The notes under the pieces are model-generated. The model had not been told where the DNA came from. It did no database searches and was given only the letters and a program-made list of their open reading frames with translations. A stretch of DNA of 42,349 nt from Thalassobaculaceae bacterium (GTDB lineage: Bacteria > Pseudomonadota > Alphaproteobacteria > Thalassobaculales > Thalassobaculaceae), in assembly GCA_029212785.1 (NCBI GenBank), contig JARGOG010000015.1, positions 1 to 42,349 of the forward strand, written 5' to 3'. Positions 24,742 through 32,726 of this stretch are shown here, piece after piece. A program made the translations under genes and the position numbers. Each line of letters opens with the position of its first letter. Within the stretch, counting starts at the first letter, position 1.

Positions 24742-26094
24742 CTAGTTGGACGGCTGATCGGAAGACGCGCCGGACCCGGCTTTGCTGCCCGGGTCCGGCA
24801 TCACCCACATCAGCACCAGCAGCAGCGGCAGGCCCAGCAGGGCGAGTCCGGCCGTGATGGTGAAGAAAAGCCCCCAATTGCCGCCAAGACTGTCGACGAT
24901 GACCCCGGCCGAGGACGCGAACCAGATCCGCGCCAGATTGCCGAGCGAGTTCAGCAGCGCATACTGGGTCGCCGAGTAGGCGGTGTTGCAGAGCCCCGCG
25001 AGATAGGCGACGAAGGCCACGGTTGCCAGCCCGCCGGTGAAGTTGTCGGCGATCACCGCAAGCGCGAAAACCGTCATGTCCTGCCCCGAAGCGGCGAGGT
25101 AGGCATAGGCGAGATTGGTCGCCGCCGCGGCCAGCCCGCCGGCCAGCAGGGCCCAGAACACGCCGGCGAGCTTGACCAGAACGCCGCCGGCAAAGACCCC
25201 GAAACAGACGGCGACCAGACCGAAAACCTTGGTCACGTCGGCGATCTGGGTCAACTCGAAGCCGAGCTCTCGGTAGAACACGAAAGACATGCGCCCGAGC
25301 AGGGCGTCGCCGAACTTGAAGACGAAGACGAAAACCAGGATCAGCAGCCACCAGTCCCGGCGCGCGAACTCGGCGAACGGGTCGATCAGCGCCTGACGCA
25401 GCCAGATGACGGCCCGCTCCATGACCGGCGCCCGGTCGTCCCGGATCACGCCGGGCAGCGGATCGCGGGGCGTGGGCTCCGGCGCGAGCAGGGTCGCGGC
25501 GACGGCGATCAGCAGGGTGCAGGCGAGGATCAGATAAGTCGCGTTCCAGCCCAGACTGTCGGCGAGGTAGAGCCCGCCGGCGCCGCCGACCAGCGTGCCG
25601 CCGATATGCCAGCCCCAGATCGCCACGGCCGACCCGGCGCCGAATTCCTGCGGCTGCAGGATGTCGACCCGGTAGGCGTCGATGACGATGTCCTGGGTGG
25701 CGGAGACGAAGGCGACGAAGACACAGGACATCGCGACCAGCGATACATTGTCCGCCGGGTCGGTCAGGCCGAGGAAGGCGATCGCCATGATCAGCACGAT
25801 CTGGGTCAGCAGCGCCCAACCCCGCCGGCGGCCAAATCGTTCTGTCAGGATCGGCAGCCGCAGCCGGTCGACCAGCGGCGCCCACAGGAAATTGATGGCG
25901 TAGGCGGTGGTGGCGAGGCTGAACAGGCCGACGCTGGCCCGGGAAAAGCCGCTATCGGTCAGCCAGATCGACAGGTTCGAGTAGACCAGCGGTGCCGGAA
26001 GCCCCGACGCGAAGCCGAAGACGAGGATGATCAGCATCCGGCGATCGAGATAGACCCGGATGCCGTCCGTCCAGGAAGTGCGATCAGCGGCCAT
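24742..26094 (-). CDS. AmpG-family MFS transporter (muropeptide permease-like)
   Basis: A 450-residue inner-membrane protein with about twelve or more hydrophobic helices. The start region LIILVFGFASGLPAPLVYSN and the block SATQDIVIDAYRVDIL are typical of AmpG, which imports anhydromuropeptides for cell-wall recycling. The C-terminus is short and polar. It follows phoB on the same strand after 56 bases and may be read through from it. The assignment to muropeptides is by family only. Confidence 0.9.
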   Translation of the reverse strand: MAADRTSWTDGIRVYLDRRMLIILVFGFASGLPAPLVYSNLSIWLTDSGFSRASVGLFSLATTAYAINFLWAPLVDRLRLPILTERFGRRRGWALLTQIVLIMAIAFLGLTDPADNVSLVAMSCVFVAFVSATQDIVIDAYRVDILQPQEFGAGSAVAIWGWHIGGTLVGGAGGLYLADSLGWNATYLILACTLLIAVAATLLAPEPTPRDPLPGVIRDDRAPVMERAVIWLRQALIDPFAEFARRDWWLLILVFVFVFKFGDALLGRMSFVFYRELGFELTQIADVTKVFGLVAVCFGVFAGGVLVKLAGVFWALLAGGLAAAATNLAYAYLAASGQDMTVFALAVIADNFTGGLATVAFVAYLAGLCNTAYSATQYALLNSLGNLARIWFASSAGVIVDSLGGNWGLFFTITAGLALLGLPLLLVLMWVMPDPGSKAGSGASSDQPSN

Positions 26095-26150
26095 AAAGCT
26101 GACCTATCTGAGTCGCCGCATCTTGCCCAGCGCCAAAGCGAAACGTCCGG

Positions 26151-26846
26151 TCACGCCAGGGCGTTGGCGTCCAGCGCGTAGCCCGCCGAGCGCACCGTGC
26201 GGATCATGTCGTCGTCATTGTCGCTGTTCAGCGCCTTGCGCAGGCGGCGAATATGAACGTCGACCGTGCGCGGCTCGACATAGACATCCGGCCCCCAGAC
26301 CGTGTCGAGGAGCTGCTCGCGTGAAAACACGCGGCCCGGATGCTCCAGGAAATGCCGTAGCAGCCGGAATTCGGTCGGCCCGAGATGGATGTCGCGCTCG
26401 CTACGCTTCACCCGGTGCGCCGCCAGATCCATGGTGAGATCGGCGAAGCGCAGGGTCTCGTCCTCGGTCGATGGGCGGGCGCGGCGCAGCACCGCGCGCA
26501 CCCGGGCAACGAGCTCGGCCGGGCTGAACGGCTTGGTGATGTAGTCGTCGGCTCCGGAATTCAGACCGCGGACCCGGTCGCCCTCCTCGCCGCGGGCGGT
26601 GAGCATGATGATCGGGGTGTTCTTCAGGTCCGGAGCACGGCGCAGCCGGCGGCAGGCCTCGATCCCCGACAGCAGCGGCAGCATCCAGTCAAGCAGGATC
26701 AGGTCGGGGCGGCGTTCGGCGGCGACGAGCATTGCCTCCTCGCCATCGCCGGCCTCGATGACCCGGAAACCTTCGCGTTCCAGGTTGTAGCGGAGCAGGG
26801 TGACGATCGGCGCTTCATCCTCGACGATCAGGATCAGTGGTTTCAT
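26151..26846 (-). CDS. phoB: Phosphate regulon response regulator PhoB
   Basis: A 231-residue OmpR-type regulator. The receiver domain has the acidic pocket VEDE, phosphoacceptor Asp53 in LILLDWMLP, and Lys in YITKPF. The winged-helix DNA-binding domain has LGPTEFRLLRHFLEHPGRVF and RTVDVHIRRLRKAL. When phosphorylated by PhoR it binds Pho boxes, such as the one before pstS. Last gene of the pho cluster; 18 bases separate its start from the palindromic element. Confidence 0.97.
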   Translation of the reverse strand: MKPLILIVEDEAPIVTLLRYNLEREGFRVIEAGDGEEAMLVAAERRPDLILLDWMLPLLSGIEACRRLRRAPDLKNTPIIMLTARGEEGDRVRGLNSGADDYITKPFSPAELVARVRAVLRRARPSTEDETLRFADLTMDLAAHRVKRSERDIHLGPTEFRLLRHFLEHPGRVFSREQLLDTVWGPDVYVEPRTVDVHIRRLRKALNSDNDDDMIRTVRSAGYALDANALA

Positions 26847-26864
26847 GGGCTAGGTCACTCGCAT

Positions 26865-26980
26865 CTAGAGCACGATCGGTTCAGATCGAAGCGATCTGAA
26901 CCGTGAATCGTCCTCTAAGCTTTTCGGACAGGGCAAATTCACACGATCAGATGTCCTCATCTGATCGTGATTTGCTCTAG
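26865..26980. repeat. MITE/REP-like double-hairpin element between phoU and phoB
   Basis: The ends CTAGAGCA (26865-26872) and TGCTCTAG (26973-26980) are perfect 8-bp terminal inverted repeats. Inside are two hairpins. In the first, CGGTTCAGATCG (26877-26888) and CGATCTGAACCG (26892-26903) are extended outward by TAGAG-ACGAT complements. In the second, CACGATCAGATG (26942-26953) and CATCTGATCGTG (26958-26969) are extended by AGGGCAAAT against ATTTGCTCT. The right end overlaps phoU and provides its TAG stop. Similar TAGAGCA-type intergenic palindromes are common in alphaproteobacterial genomes; no transposase is present here. Confidence 0.75.
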
Positions 26981-27708
26981 GACGATCCATCGGAGAGCTC
27001 CCCCGGCTTGACGACGGCGAAGCTGCTGTTGTCCCCCTTCGGCCGGTTTCCCTCGAGACGTCGGCCGGTCTCCTCGAAATAGACGGTTTCGGCGATGTTG
27101 GTCGCGTGGTCGCCGATCCGTTCGATGTTCTTGGCGACGAAGAGCAGATGCGCGCAGGCGGTGATGTTGCGCGGATCCTCCATCATGTAGGTCAGCAGCT
27201 CCCGGAAGAGGCTGGTGTACATCTGGTCGATTTCTTCGTCGCGCTGCCAGGCGAGCATTGCCCGCTCGACATCGCTCTGGTTATAGGCGTCCAGCACGTC
27301 GGTGATGACCCGGTGGGTCAGCCGACCCATGCGGGCGATGCCGTTGATCGGTCCGACCTCCGGCAGCTGCGACAGGGCGGAGGCCCGCTTGGCCACGTTG
27401 GTCGCGTAGTCGCCCATGCGCTCGAGATCGTGGGAGATCTTCAACGCCGACAGGATCTGCCGCAGGTCGTGGGCGACCGGCTGGCGCAGAGCCAGCATCC
27501 GCAGGGTCAGCGCCTCGACCTGATCTTCCAGATCGTCGATCGCCTTGTCCGCTTCGACGCAGCGTGTCGCCAGAACGTCATCGCGCTTGGCGATCGCCTG
27601 GATGGCGTTCGAGAGCTGAGCCTCGACAAGGCCGCCCATCCGCGAGATGGCGGACCGCATGCCATCGAGTTCCTCGTCGAACGAAGAAACGATGTGGCTG
27701 TCGGACAT
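26977..27708 (-). CDS. phoU: Phosphate signalling complex protein PhoU
   Basis: A 243-residue all-helical protein of two PhoU repeats. The first is HIVSSFDEELDGMRSAISRM through MGDYATNVAKRA, the second through ERIGDHATNIAETVYF; the D-x-A-T-N metal-binding motif appears in both. It links the Pst transporter to PhoR and keeps the Pho response off when phosphate is plentiful. The last residues GELSDGSS run into a stop codon supplied by the palindromic element, so the native C-terminus may have been altered slightly. Confidence 0.96.
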   Translation of the reverse strand: MSDSHIVSSFDEELDGMRSAISRMGGLVEAQLSNAIQAIAKRDDVLATRCVEADKAIDDLEDQVEALTLRMLALRQPVAHDLRQILSALKISHDLERMGDYATNVAKRASALSQLPEVGPINGIARMGRLTHRVITDVLDAYNQSDVERAMLAWQRDEEIDQMYTSLFRELLTYMMEDPRNITACAHLLFVAKNIERIGDHATNIAETVYFEETGRRLEGNRPKGDNSSFAVVKPGELSDGSS

Positions 27709-27774
27709 GGTTCAGACCTCCGATATCGGTTGGGTGTTCCGGCCGGCACCGCGCCGGTCGAGGGCCCGTCGAGC

Positions 27775-28608
27775 CTAGCCGAATCGTCCCGTGATGTATC
27801 CCTGGGTGCGGCTGTCTTCCGGGTTGGTGAAGATCGCTTCGGTCTCGCCGACCTCCACCAGGTCGCCCAGATGGAAGAACGCCGTGCGCTGGGAAACGCG
27901 GGCCGCCTGCTGCATCGAATGGGTCACGATCACGATCGTGAAGTTCTCGCGCAACTCGTCGATCAACTCCTCGATGCGCGCCGTGGCGATCGGGTCGAGG
28001 GCCGAGCACGGCTCGTCCATCAGGATCACCTCCGGGTTCACCGCGATCGCCCGGGCGATGCACAGACGCTGCTGCTGGCCACCGGACAGGCCCGTGCCGG
28101 GCTGGTCCAGGCGGTCGCTGACCTCTTTCCAGAGGCCGGCACGCTCCAGGCTCTTCTGCACGATCTCGTCGAGCTCCGCCTTGCCATGGGCAAGGCCATG
28201 GATCCGCGGACCGTAGGAGATGTTGTCGTAAATCGACTTCGGGAACGGGTTGGGCTTCTGGAACACCATGCCGACGCGGGCCCGCAACTGCACCACGTCC
28301 AGAGACGGGTCGTAGATGTCGTGCTCGTCCAGCGCGATCCGTCCGGTGACCCGGCAGATGTCGATCACGTCGTTCATCCGGTTCAGACACCGCAGGAACG
28401 TCGACTTGCCGCAGCCGGACGGGCCGATCAGCGCCGTCACCTCGTTCTGGTAGACGTCCAGGTCGACATGCTTCAGCGCGTGCTTCTCGCCGTAATAGAC
28501 GTTCACGTCACGGGATTCGATCTTGGTGTAGCGATTGGCCAATTGTTCCACACTCGGCGGTTTTGCCGCGACGTCGACGTCGGGCGTGGTCACGGAAGTG
28601 TTAGTCAT
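27775..28608 (-). CDS. pstB: Phosphate ABC transporter ATP-binding protein PstB
   Basis: A 277-residue ABC ATPase. Walker [18 protein letters not shown], the Q-loop region [17 protein letters not shown], signature [16 protein letters not shown] and Walker [14 protein letters not shown] are all intact, with the switch His in [11 protein letters not shown]. It powers phosphate uptake through PstC and PstA. A strong AGGAGATATACC ribosome site precedes the ATG, and pstA ends 12 bases upstream. A ~30-residue N-terminal extension precedes the ABC fold, as often in alphaproteobacteria. Confidence 0.97.
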   Translation of the reverse strand: MTNTSVTTPDVDVAAKPPSVEQLANRYTKIESRDVNVYYGEKHALKHVDLDVYQNEVTALIGPSGCGKSTFLRCLNRMNDVIDICRVTGRIALDEHDIYDPSLDVVQLRARVGMVFQKPNPFPKSIYDNISYGPRIHGLAHGKAELDEIVQKSLERAGLWKEVSDRLDQPGTGLSGGQQQRLCIARAIAVNPEVILMDEPCSALDPIATARIEELIDELRENFTIVIVTHSMQQAARVSQRTAFFHLGDLVEVGETEAIFTNPEDSRTQGYITGRFG

Positions 28609-28620
28609 CGGTATATCTCC

Positions 28621-29946
28621 TTACCACCGGCGCTCGAAGCGTTTGCGCAGCAGAACCGCGATCGCATTCATCAGAACAAGGAAGCCGAGCAGGACCATGA
28701 TCGCCGCCGACGTCTTCTCGACGAAGGCCCGCTCGGGGCTGTCTGCCCAGATATAGACCTGAACCGGCAGGACCGTGGCCGGGTCGGTGAAGCCCTGGGG
28801 CACGTCGACGATGAAGGCCACCATGCCGATCATCAGCAGCGGCGCGGTCTCGCCCAGCGCCTGCGCCATGCCGATGATGGTTCCGGTCAGGATGCCGGGC
28901 ATCGCCAGTGGCAGCACATGGTGGGTGACCACCTGCAGGGGCGACGCGCCGAGGCCGAGTGCGGCCTCGCGGATCGAGGGCGGAACCGCCTTCAGGGCGG
29001 AGCGTGATGCGATGATGATCGTCGGCAGGGTCATCAGCGCCAGCACCAGGCCACCGGCCAGCGGCGCCGAGCGGGGCAGGCCGAAGAAGTTCAGGAACAC
29101 CGCCAGCCCCAGAAGGCCGAACACGATGGACGGCACGGCCGCCAGGTTGTTGATGTTGACCTCGATCAGGTCGGTGAACCGGTTCTTCGGTGCGAATTCC
29201 TCGAGATACACCGCCGCCATGACGCCGACCGGGAAGGAGACCAGCAGGGTGACCGTCAGGGTGAGGATGGAGCCGATCAGGGCGCCGTAGATTCCGGCCT
29301 CCTCCGGCTCGCGGCTGTCGCCCTTGGTGAAGAAGTCGATGTTGAAGGCGACGTGAACCCGGCCCTCCGCCTCGAAGTGATCGTGCCATTTGATCTCGGC
29401 ATCGGTGACGCGGCGATCGCTTTCCGGCAGGTCGCGGTCGATGAAGCCCTTGGCGAAGGTGTCCATGTCGTCGGACATCTTGAACGAAACGGTCTGAGTC
29501 GTGCCGACCAGCGACGGATCGTTCAGCACCATGTTCCGCAGCATGATGTCCGCGTTCGGCGACACCAGGCCGTACAACTTGCGGCGCTCGCGCCGGTCGC
29601 TGGCGGCATCCGGAAACTCGCGCTTGAGCGCGTCGCGTACCAGGCCGAGATAGTTGGCTTTCTGCAGCGTCTCCATCTCGATCGGACCGCCATCCGGGTT
29701 CAACTCGTCGACGCTGAACTCGATTGTCAGGTCGACATGATGGAGCCAGAAGGCCGAGTAGCCCTTGGAAACGATGCTGCCGACCAGGACGAGCAGGATC
29801 AGTCCGGCGGTGGCGACGCTGGCGAGGCCCAAGGTACGGAACAGCCGTTCGCGCGCGTAACGCTTGGCGAGGTGCGGACTGATGGTGAGAGGGCGACGGG
29901 CCGGTCCGGCCGACTCGCCCTGAGGAGAAGACGTGGTGTCAGTCAT
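28621..29946 (-). CDS. pstA: Phosphate ABC transporter permease PstA (long form)
   Basis: A 441-residue permease, about 150 residues longer than E. coli PstA. The extra N-terminal region (a membrane segment VATAGLILLVLVGSIVSKGY then a large periplasmic part to about residue 215) fits the DUF3333 domain of alphaproteobacterial PstA. The core has five or six membrane helices with the ABC-contacting loop LRGVPPSIREAALGLGASPL-type sequence (here beginning LKAVPPSIREAALGLGASPL). The ATG overlaps the pstC stop by eight bases, so the two are coupled. Confidence 0.95.
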   Translation of the reverse strand: MTDTTSSPQGESAGPARRPLTISPHLAKRYARERLFRTLGLASVATAGLILLVLVGSIVSKGYSAFWLHHVDLTIEFSVDELNPDGGPIEMETLQKANYLGLVRDALKREFPDAASDRRERRKLYGLVSPNADIMLRNMVLNDPSLVGTTQTVSFKMSDDMDTFAKGFIDRDLPESDRRVTDAEIKWHDHFEAEGRVHVAFNIDFFTKGDSREPEEAGIYGALIGSILTLTVTLLVSFPVGVMAAVYLEEFAPKNRFTDLIEVNINNLAAVPSIVFGLLGLAVFLNFFGLPRSAPLAGGLVLALMTLPTIIIASRSALKAVPPSIREAALGLGASPLQVVTHHVLPLAMPGILTGTIIGMAQALGETAPLLMIGMVAFIVDVPQGFTDPATVLPVQVYIWADSPERAFVEKTSAAIMVLLGFLVLMNAIAVLLRKRFERRW

Positions 29947-31324
29947 ACTTCTCTCGGTATTTGCGGACCACGCCGAGCGCGATCACGTTGAGGGCGAGCG
30001 TGATGAAGAACAGCACCAGGCCGAGGGCGAAGGCCGACAGGGTCTTGGCGCTGTCGAACTCCTGATCGCCGACCAGCAGGGTCACGATCTGCACGGTGAC
30101 GGTCGTGACCGCCTCGAGCGGATTGATGGTCAGGTTTGCCGCAAGCCCGGCGGCCATGACCACGATCATGGTCTCGCCGATGGCGCGGCTGATGGCCAGC
30201 AGCAGCGCGCCGACGATGCCGGGCAGGGCCGCCGGGACGACAACCGAGCGGATGGTCTCCGACTTGGTGGCGCCGAGGCCGTAGGACCCGTCGCGCAGGG
30301 ATTGCGGCACGGCGTTGATGACGTCGTCGGACAGCGAGGAGACGAACGGGATGATCATGATGCCCATGACCACGCCGGCGGCCAGCGCACTCTCCGAGGA
30401 AACATCGAGGCCGATGCTCTCGCCCGCACCGCGGAAGAACGGGGCGACGGTCAGCGCGGCGAAGAAGCCGTAGACCACCGTCGGAATACCGGCCAGCACC
30501 TCAAGCATCGGCTTGGCGAAGGCGCGGAAGCGCGGGTCGGCGTATTCGGCCATGTAGATCGCCGACATCAGGCCGATCGGCGCGGCGACCACCATGGCGA
30601 TGAAGGTGATCAGCAAGGTGCCGACGAATAGCGGGATTGCGCCGAACGCGCCGGAAGACCCGACCTGATCGGCACGCAAAGCCGTCTGCGGGCTCCAGTT
30701 CAGGCCGAACAGGAACTCGTAGAACGGGACCTTGGTGAAGAAGACGAAACTCTCGAACAGCAGCGACAGGACGATGCCGACTGTGGTCAGGATCGCGATC
30801 AGGGAGCTGATGATCAGGATCACGTTGATCACCTTCTCCACCGTGTTCCGGGCCCGCAGGGTCGGGCTGATCCGGTTGCGGGCGAAGGCGAGGCCGCCGG
30901 CGCCGACGCCGAAAACCGCGACGACCATGAGGATGAATCCGGTGTGGCGCAGGCTGCTGAGCTGGGTCGCCGCGGCCGCGACTGCCGGATCGTCGCCGCG
31001 CGACGAGATGTTGCCGGTGGCGACGTTGCGGATGTCGTTCAGCAGAAGACCGAACTGCGAGTCGGACAGGCCCGCGGTCATGTCCGATGGCAGGCCGCCC
31101 ATGACCAGACCGTCGATGATCTGCGGCTGAACGATCATCCACACCGCCAGCAGGATGAGCGACGGCAGGCCGATCCACAGGGCTGTATAGGAGCCGTAGT
31201 AGCTCGGCAGCGAATGGAGATCCTTCGGGACGCCGCCGGCCGTCATCACGGCTCTGGCGCGGCCCATGGTGTAGCCGATGGCGGCGAAGCCGATCAGCGC
31301 GAGCACCACGATGAATGTCTGCAT
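29939..31324 (-). CDS. pstC: Phosphate ABC transporter permease PstC (long form)
   Basis: A 461-residue permease partner of PstA. The N-terminal extension with two membrane segments (FIVVLALIGFAAIGYTMGRA and WIGLPSLILLAVWMIV) and a periplasmic part corresponds to the DUF3708-type region of long PstC proteins. The core has the loop NAVPQSLRDGSYGLGATKSE that contacts PstB. GGGGA precedes the ATG. It follows pstS after 170 bases that include a terminator-like hairpin, which suggests that it is expressed at a lower level than pstS. Confidence 0.95.
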   Translation of the reverse strand: MQTFIVVLALIGFAAIGYTMGRARAVMTAGGVPKDLHSLPSYYGSYTALWIGLPSLILLAVWMIVQPQIIDGLVMGGLPSDMTAGLSDSQFGLLLNDIRNVATGNISSRGDDPAVAAAATQLSSLRHTGFILMVVAVFGVGAGGLAFARNRISPTLRARNTVEKVINVILIISSLIAILTTVGIVLSLLFESFVFFTKVPFYEFLFGLNWSPQTALRADQVGSSGAFGAIPLFVGTLLITFIAMVVAAPIGLMSAIYMAEYADPRFRAFAKPMLEVLAGIPTVVYGFFAALTVAPFFRGAGESIGLDVSSESALAAGVVMGIMIIPFVSSLSDDVINAVPQSLRDGSYGLGATKSETIRSVVVPAALPGIVGALLLAISRAIGETMIVVMAAGLAANLTINPLEAVTTVTVQIVTLLVGDQEFDSAKTLSAFALGLVLFFITLALNVIALGVVRKYREKYD

Positions 31325-31456
31325 TGGTCCCCGTCCCCTGCGCGCGTTTCCGTCCCGGTCCGACGTAGATCCGCCGGTGATGGATAAAGGGTCTAACGAA
31401 TTATGGTTTCGGAAATATTGCCGTCGAACTCAATGGCCGACGGTGCAGAAGCAAAC

Positions 31457-31476
31457 GGCCGACCCGAAGGTCGGCC
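31457..31476 (-). terminator. Attenuator-type hairpin between pstS and pstC
   Basis: On the minus strand GGCCGACC, tetraloop TTCG, GGTCGGCC form a perfect 8-bp stem, followed by GTTTGCTTCT. It begins 18 bases after the pstS stop. The stable tetraloop and partial T-rich tail suit partial termination, so that the abundant binding protein is made in excess over the membrane parts. Confidence 0.65.
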
Positions 31477-31494
31477 GCGCGTATTGGCGTTTGA

Positions 31495-32532
31495 TTAGAG
31501 GCTCAGGTTGGTGAGGTTCTCACCCGCCGAGCGATAGGATTCCAGATCCGCGGTCGGCAGCGGGATCAGGCCCTTGTCGGTCAGATAGCCTTCCTGACCG
31601 GCAGCCTTCTCGCTGGTGAACTCGGCCACGTACTCCTTCATGCCGGGGATGACACCGACATGAGCGTTCTTGATGTAGAAGTACAGGGAGCGCGACACCG
31701 GGTAGGAGCCGCCGGCGATGGCGTCGAAGGTCGGGGAGTTGCCCTCGATCACCGAGCCATGGACCTTGTCGGCGTTCTGGTCGAGGAACGAGAAGCCGAA
31801 GATGCCGAGCGCGCTCGGGTTGGCCTCAAGCTTCTGCACGATCAGGTTGTCGTTCTCGCCGGCTTCGATGAACTTGCCGTCTTCGCGCATGGAGCCGAAG
31901 ACCTGCTTGAACTTGTTCTTGTCGGACTTCTTGAGGTCCTTGAGGAACGGGATTTCCTCGGCGCCCTCTTCCATCACCAGCTCGACGAAGGCGTCGCGGG
32001 TGCCGGAGGTCGGCGGCGGGCCCAGAACTTCGATCTCGGTGTCCGGCAGGGACGCGTCGATCTGGGACCAGTTGGTGTACGGATTGGCGACCAGCTTGCC
32101 GTCGACCGGAACTTCCTTGGCCAGCGCCAGGAAGATCTGCGCGCGGCTGAGCTTGAAGGTATCGGAGCTCTTCGAGTTGGCGAGAACGATGCCGTCAAAA
32201 CCGATCTTGATCTCGGTGATGTCGGTCACGCCATTCTCGGCGCAGAGCTCGACCTCGGACTTCTTGATCCGACGCGAGGCGTTGGTCATGTCGGGATGCT
32301 CGGTGCCGACGCCCTGGCAGAACAGCTTCAGGCCGCCACCGGAGCCGGTCGACTCGATAACCGGGGTCTTGAAGCCGGTGGTCTTGCCGAAGTTCTCCGC
32401 GACCACGGTCGCGAACGGGAACACGGTCGACGAACCGACGATGCGAATTTGATCACGGGCCTCGGCCTGGGCCGTCATGGCGACGACGCCGAGCGCGGCG
32501 ATGGCGACCACCTTGCCGAACGAGAAAGTCAT
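31495..32532 (-). CDS. pstS: Periplasmic phosphate-binding protein PstS
   Basis: A 345-residue protein. The signal peptide covers about residues 1-25 (ends AQAEARDQ). The mature protein begins QIRIVGSSTVFPFATVVAE, with the phosphate-binding SSTV, the GSGGGLKLFCQG loop and PPTSGTRDAFVELV. It captures phosphate for PstCAB. The ATG at 32532 follows GGAGG by six bases; a longer frame to 32598 lacks a signal peptide at its start. The Pho box lies about 135 bases upstream. Confidence 0.97.
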   Translation of the reverse strand: MTFSFGKVVAIAALGVVAMTAQAEARDQIRIVGSSTVFPFATVVAENFGKTTGFKTPVIESTGSGGGLKLFCQGVGTEHPDMTNASRRIKKSEVELCAENGVTDITEIKIGFDGIVLANSKSSDTFKLSRAQIFLALAKEVPVDGKLVANPYTNWSQIDASLPDTEIEVLGPPPTSGTRDAFVELVMEEGAEEIPFLKDLKKSDKNKFKQVFGSMREDGKFIEAGENDNLIVQKLEANPSALGIFGFSFLDQNADKVHGSVIEGNSPTFDAIAGGSYPVSRSLYFYIKNAHVGVIPGMKEYVAEFTSEKAAGQEGYLTDKGLIPLPTADLESYRSAGENLTNLSL

Positions 32533-32666
32533 GAGAGTCCTCCAGTCTTTCGCTTGGGAGGTTGCGTTTTCACCGTTTCCGCAGAAAGGCCAGACCACGC
32601 TGTCGCGTGTCTCTGTTTTCCCCGGTTGGGCTGTGCGGAGAAGTAACGGCCAGGTGGAAAGGTTTT

Positions 32667-32695
32667 AAGACAGGTTCGTGAAACTTTGATTACAG
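32667..32695 (-). promoter_or_regulatory. Pho box of three 11-bp repeats before pstS
   Basis: Read on the minus strand: CTGTAAT (32695-32689), four bases, GTTTCAC (32684-32678), four bases, CTGTCTT (32673-32667). The PhoB half-site consensus is CTGTCAT with 11-base periodicity; the three copies match at six, five and six of seven positions (the middle copy against CTGTCAC). The location upstream of pstS, in a cluster that encodes PhoB itself, supports it. Confidence 0.7.
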
Positions 32696-32726
32696 AGGGC
32701 TCTGCAATTTTTATGTCACATAAAGT

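Noticed and set aside
27106-29007. A ~633-codon plus-strand frame across phoU, pstB and pstA
   Set aside because: Crosses three confident genes on the other strand and translates to low-complexity Arg/His/Asp-rich sequence.
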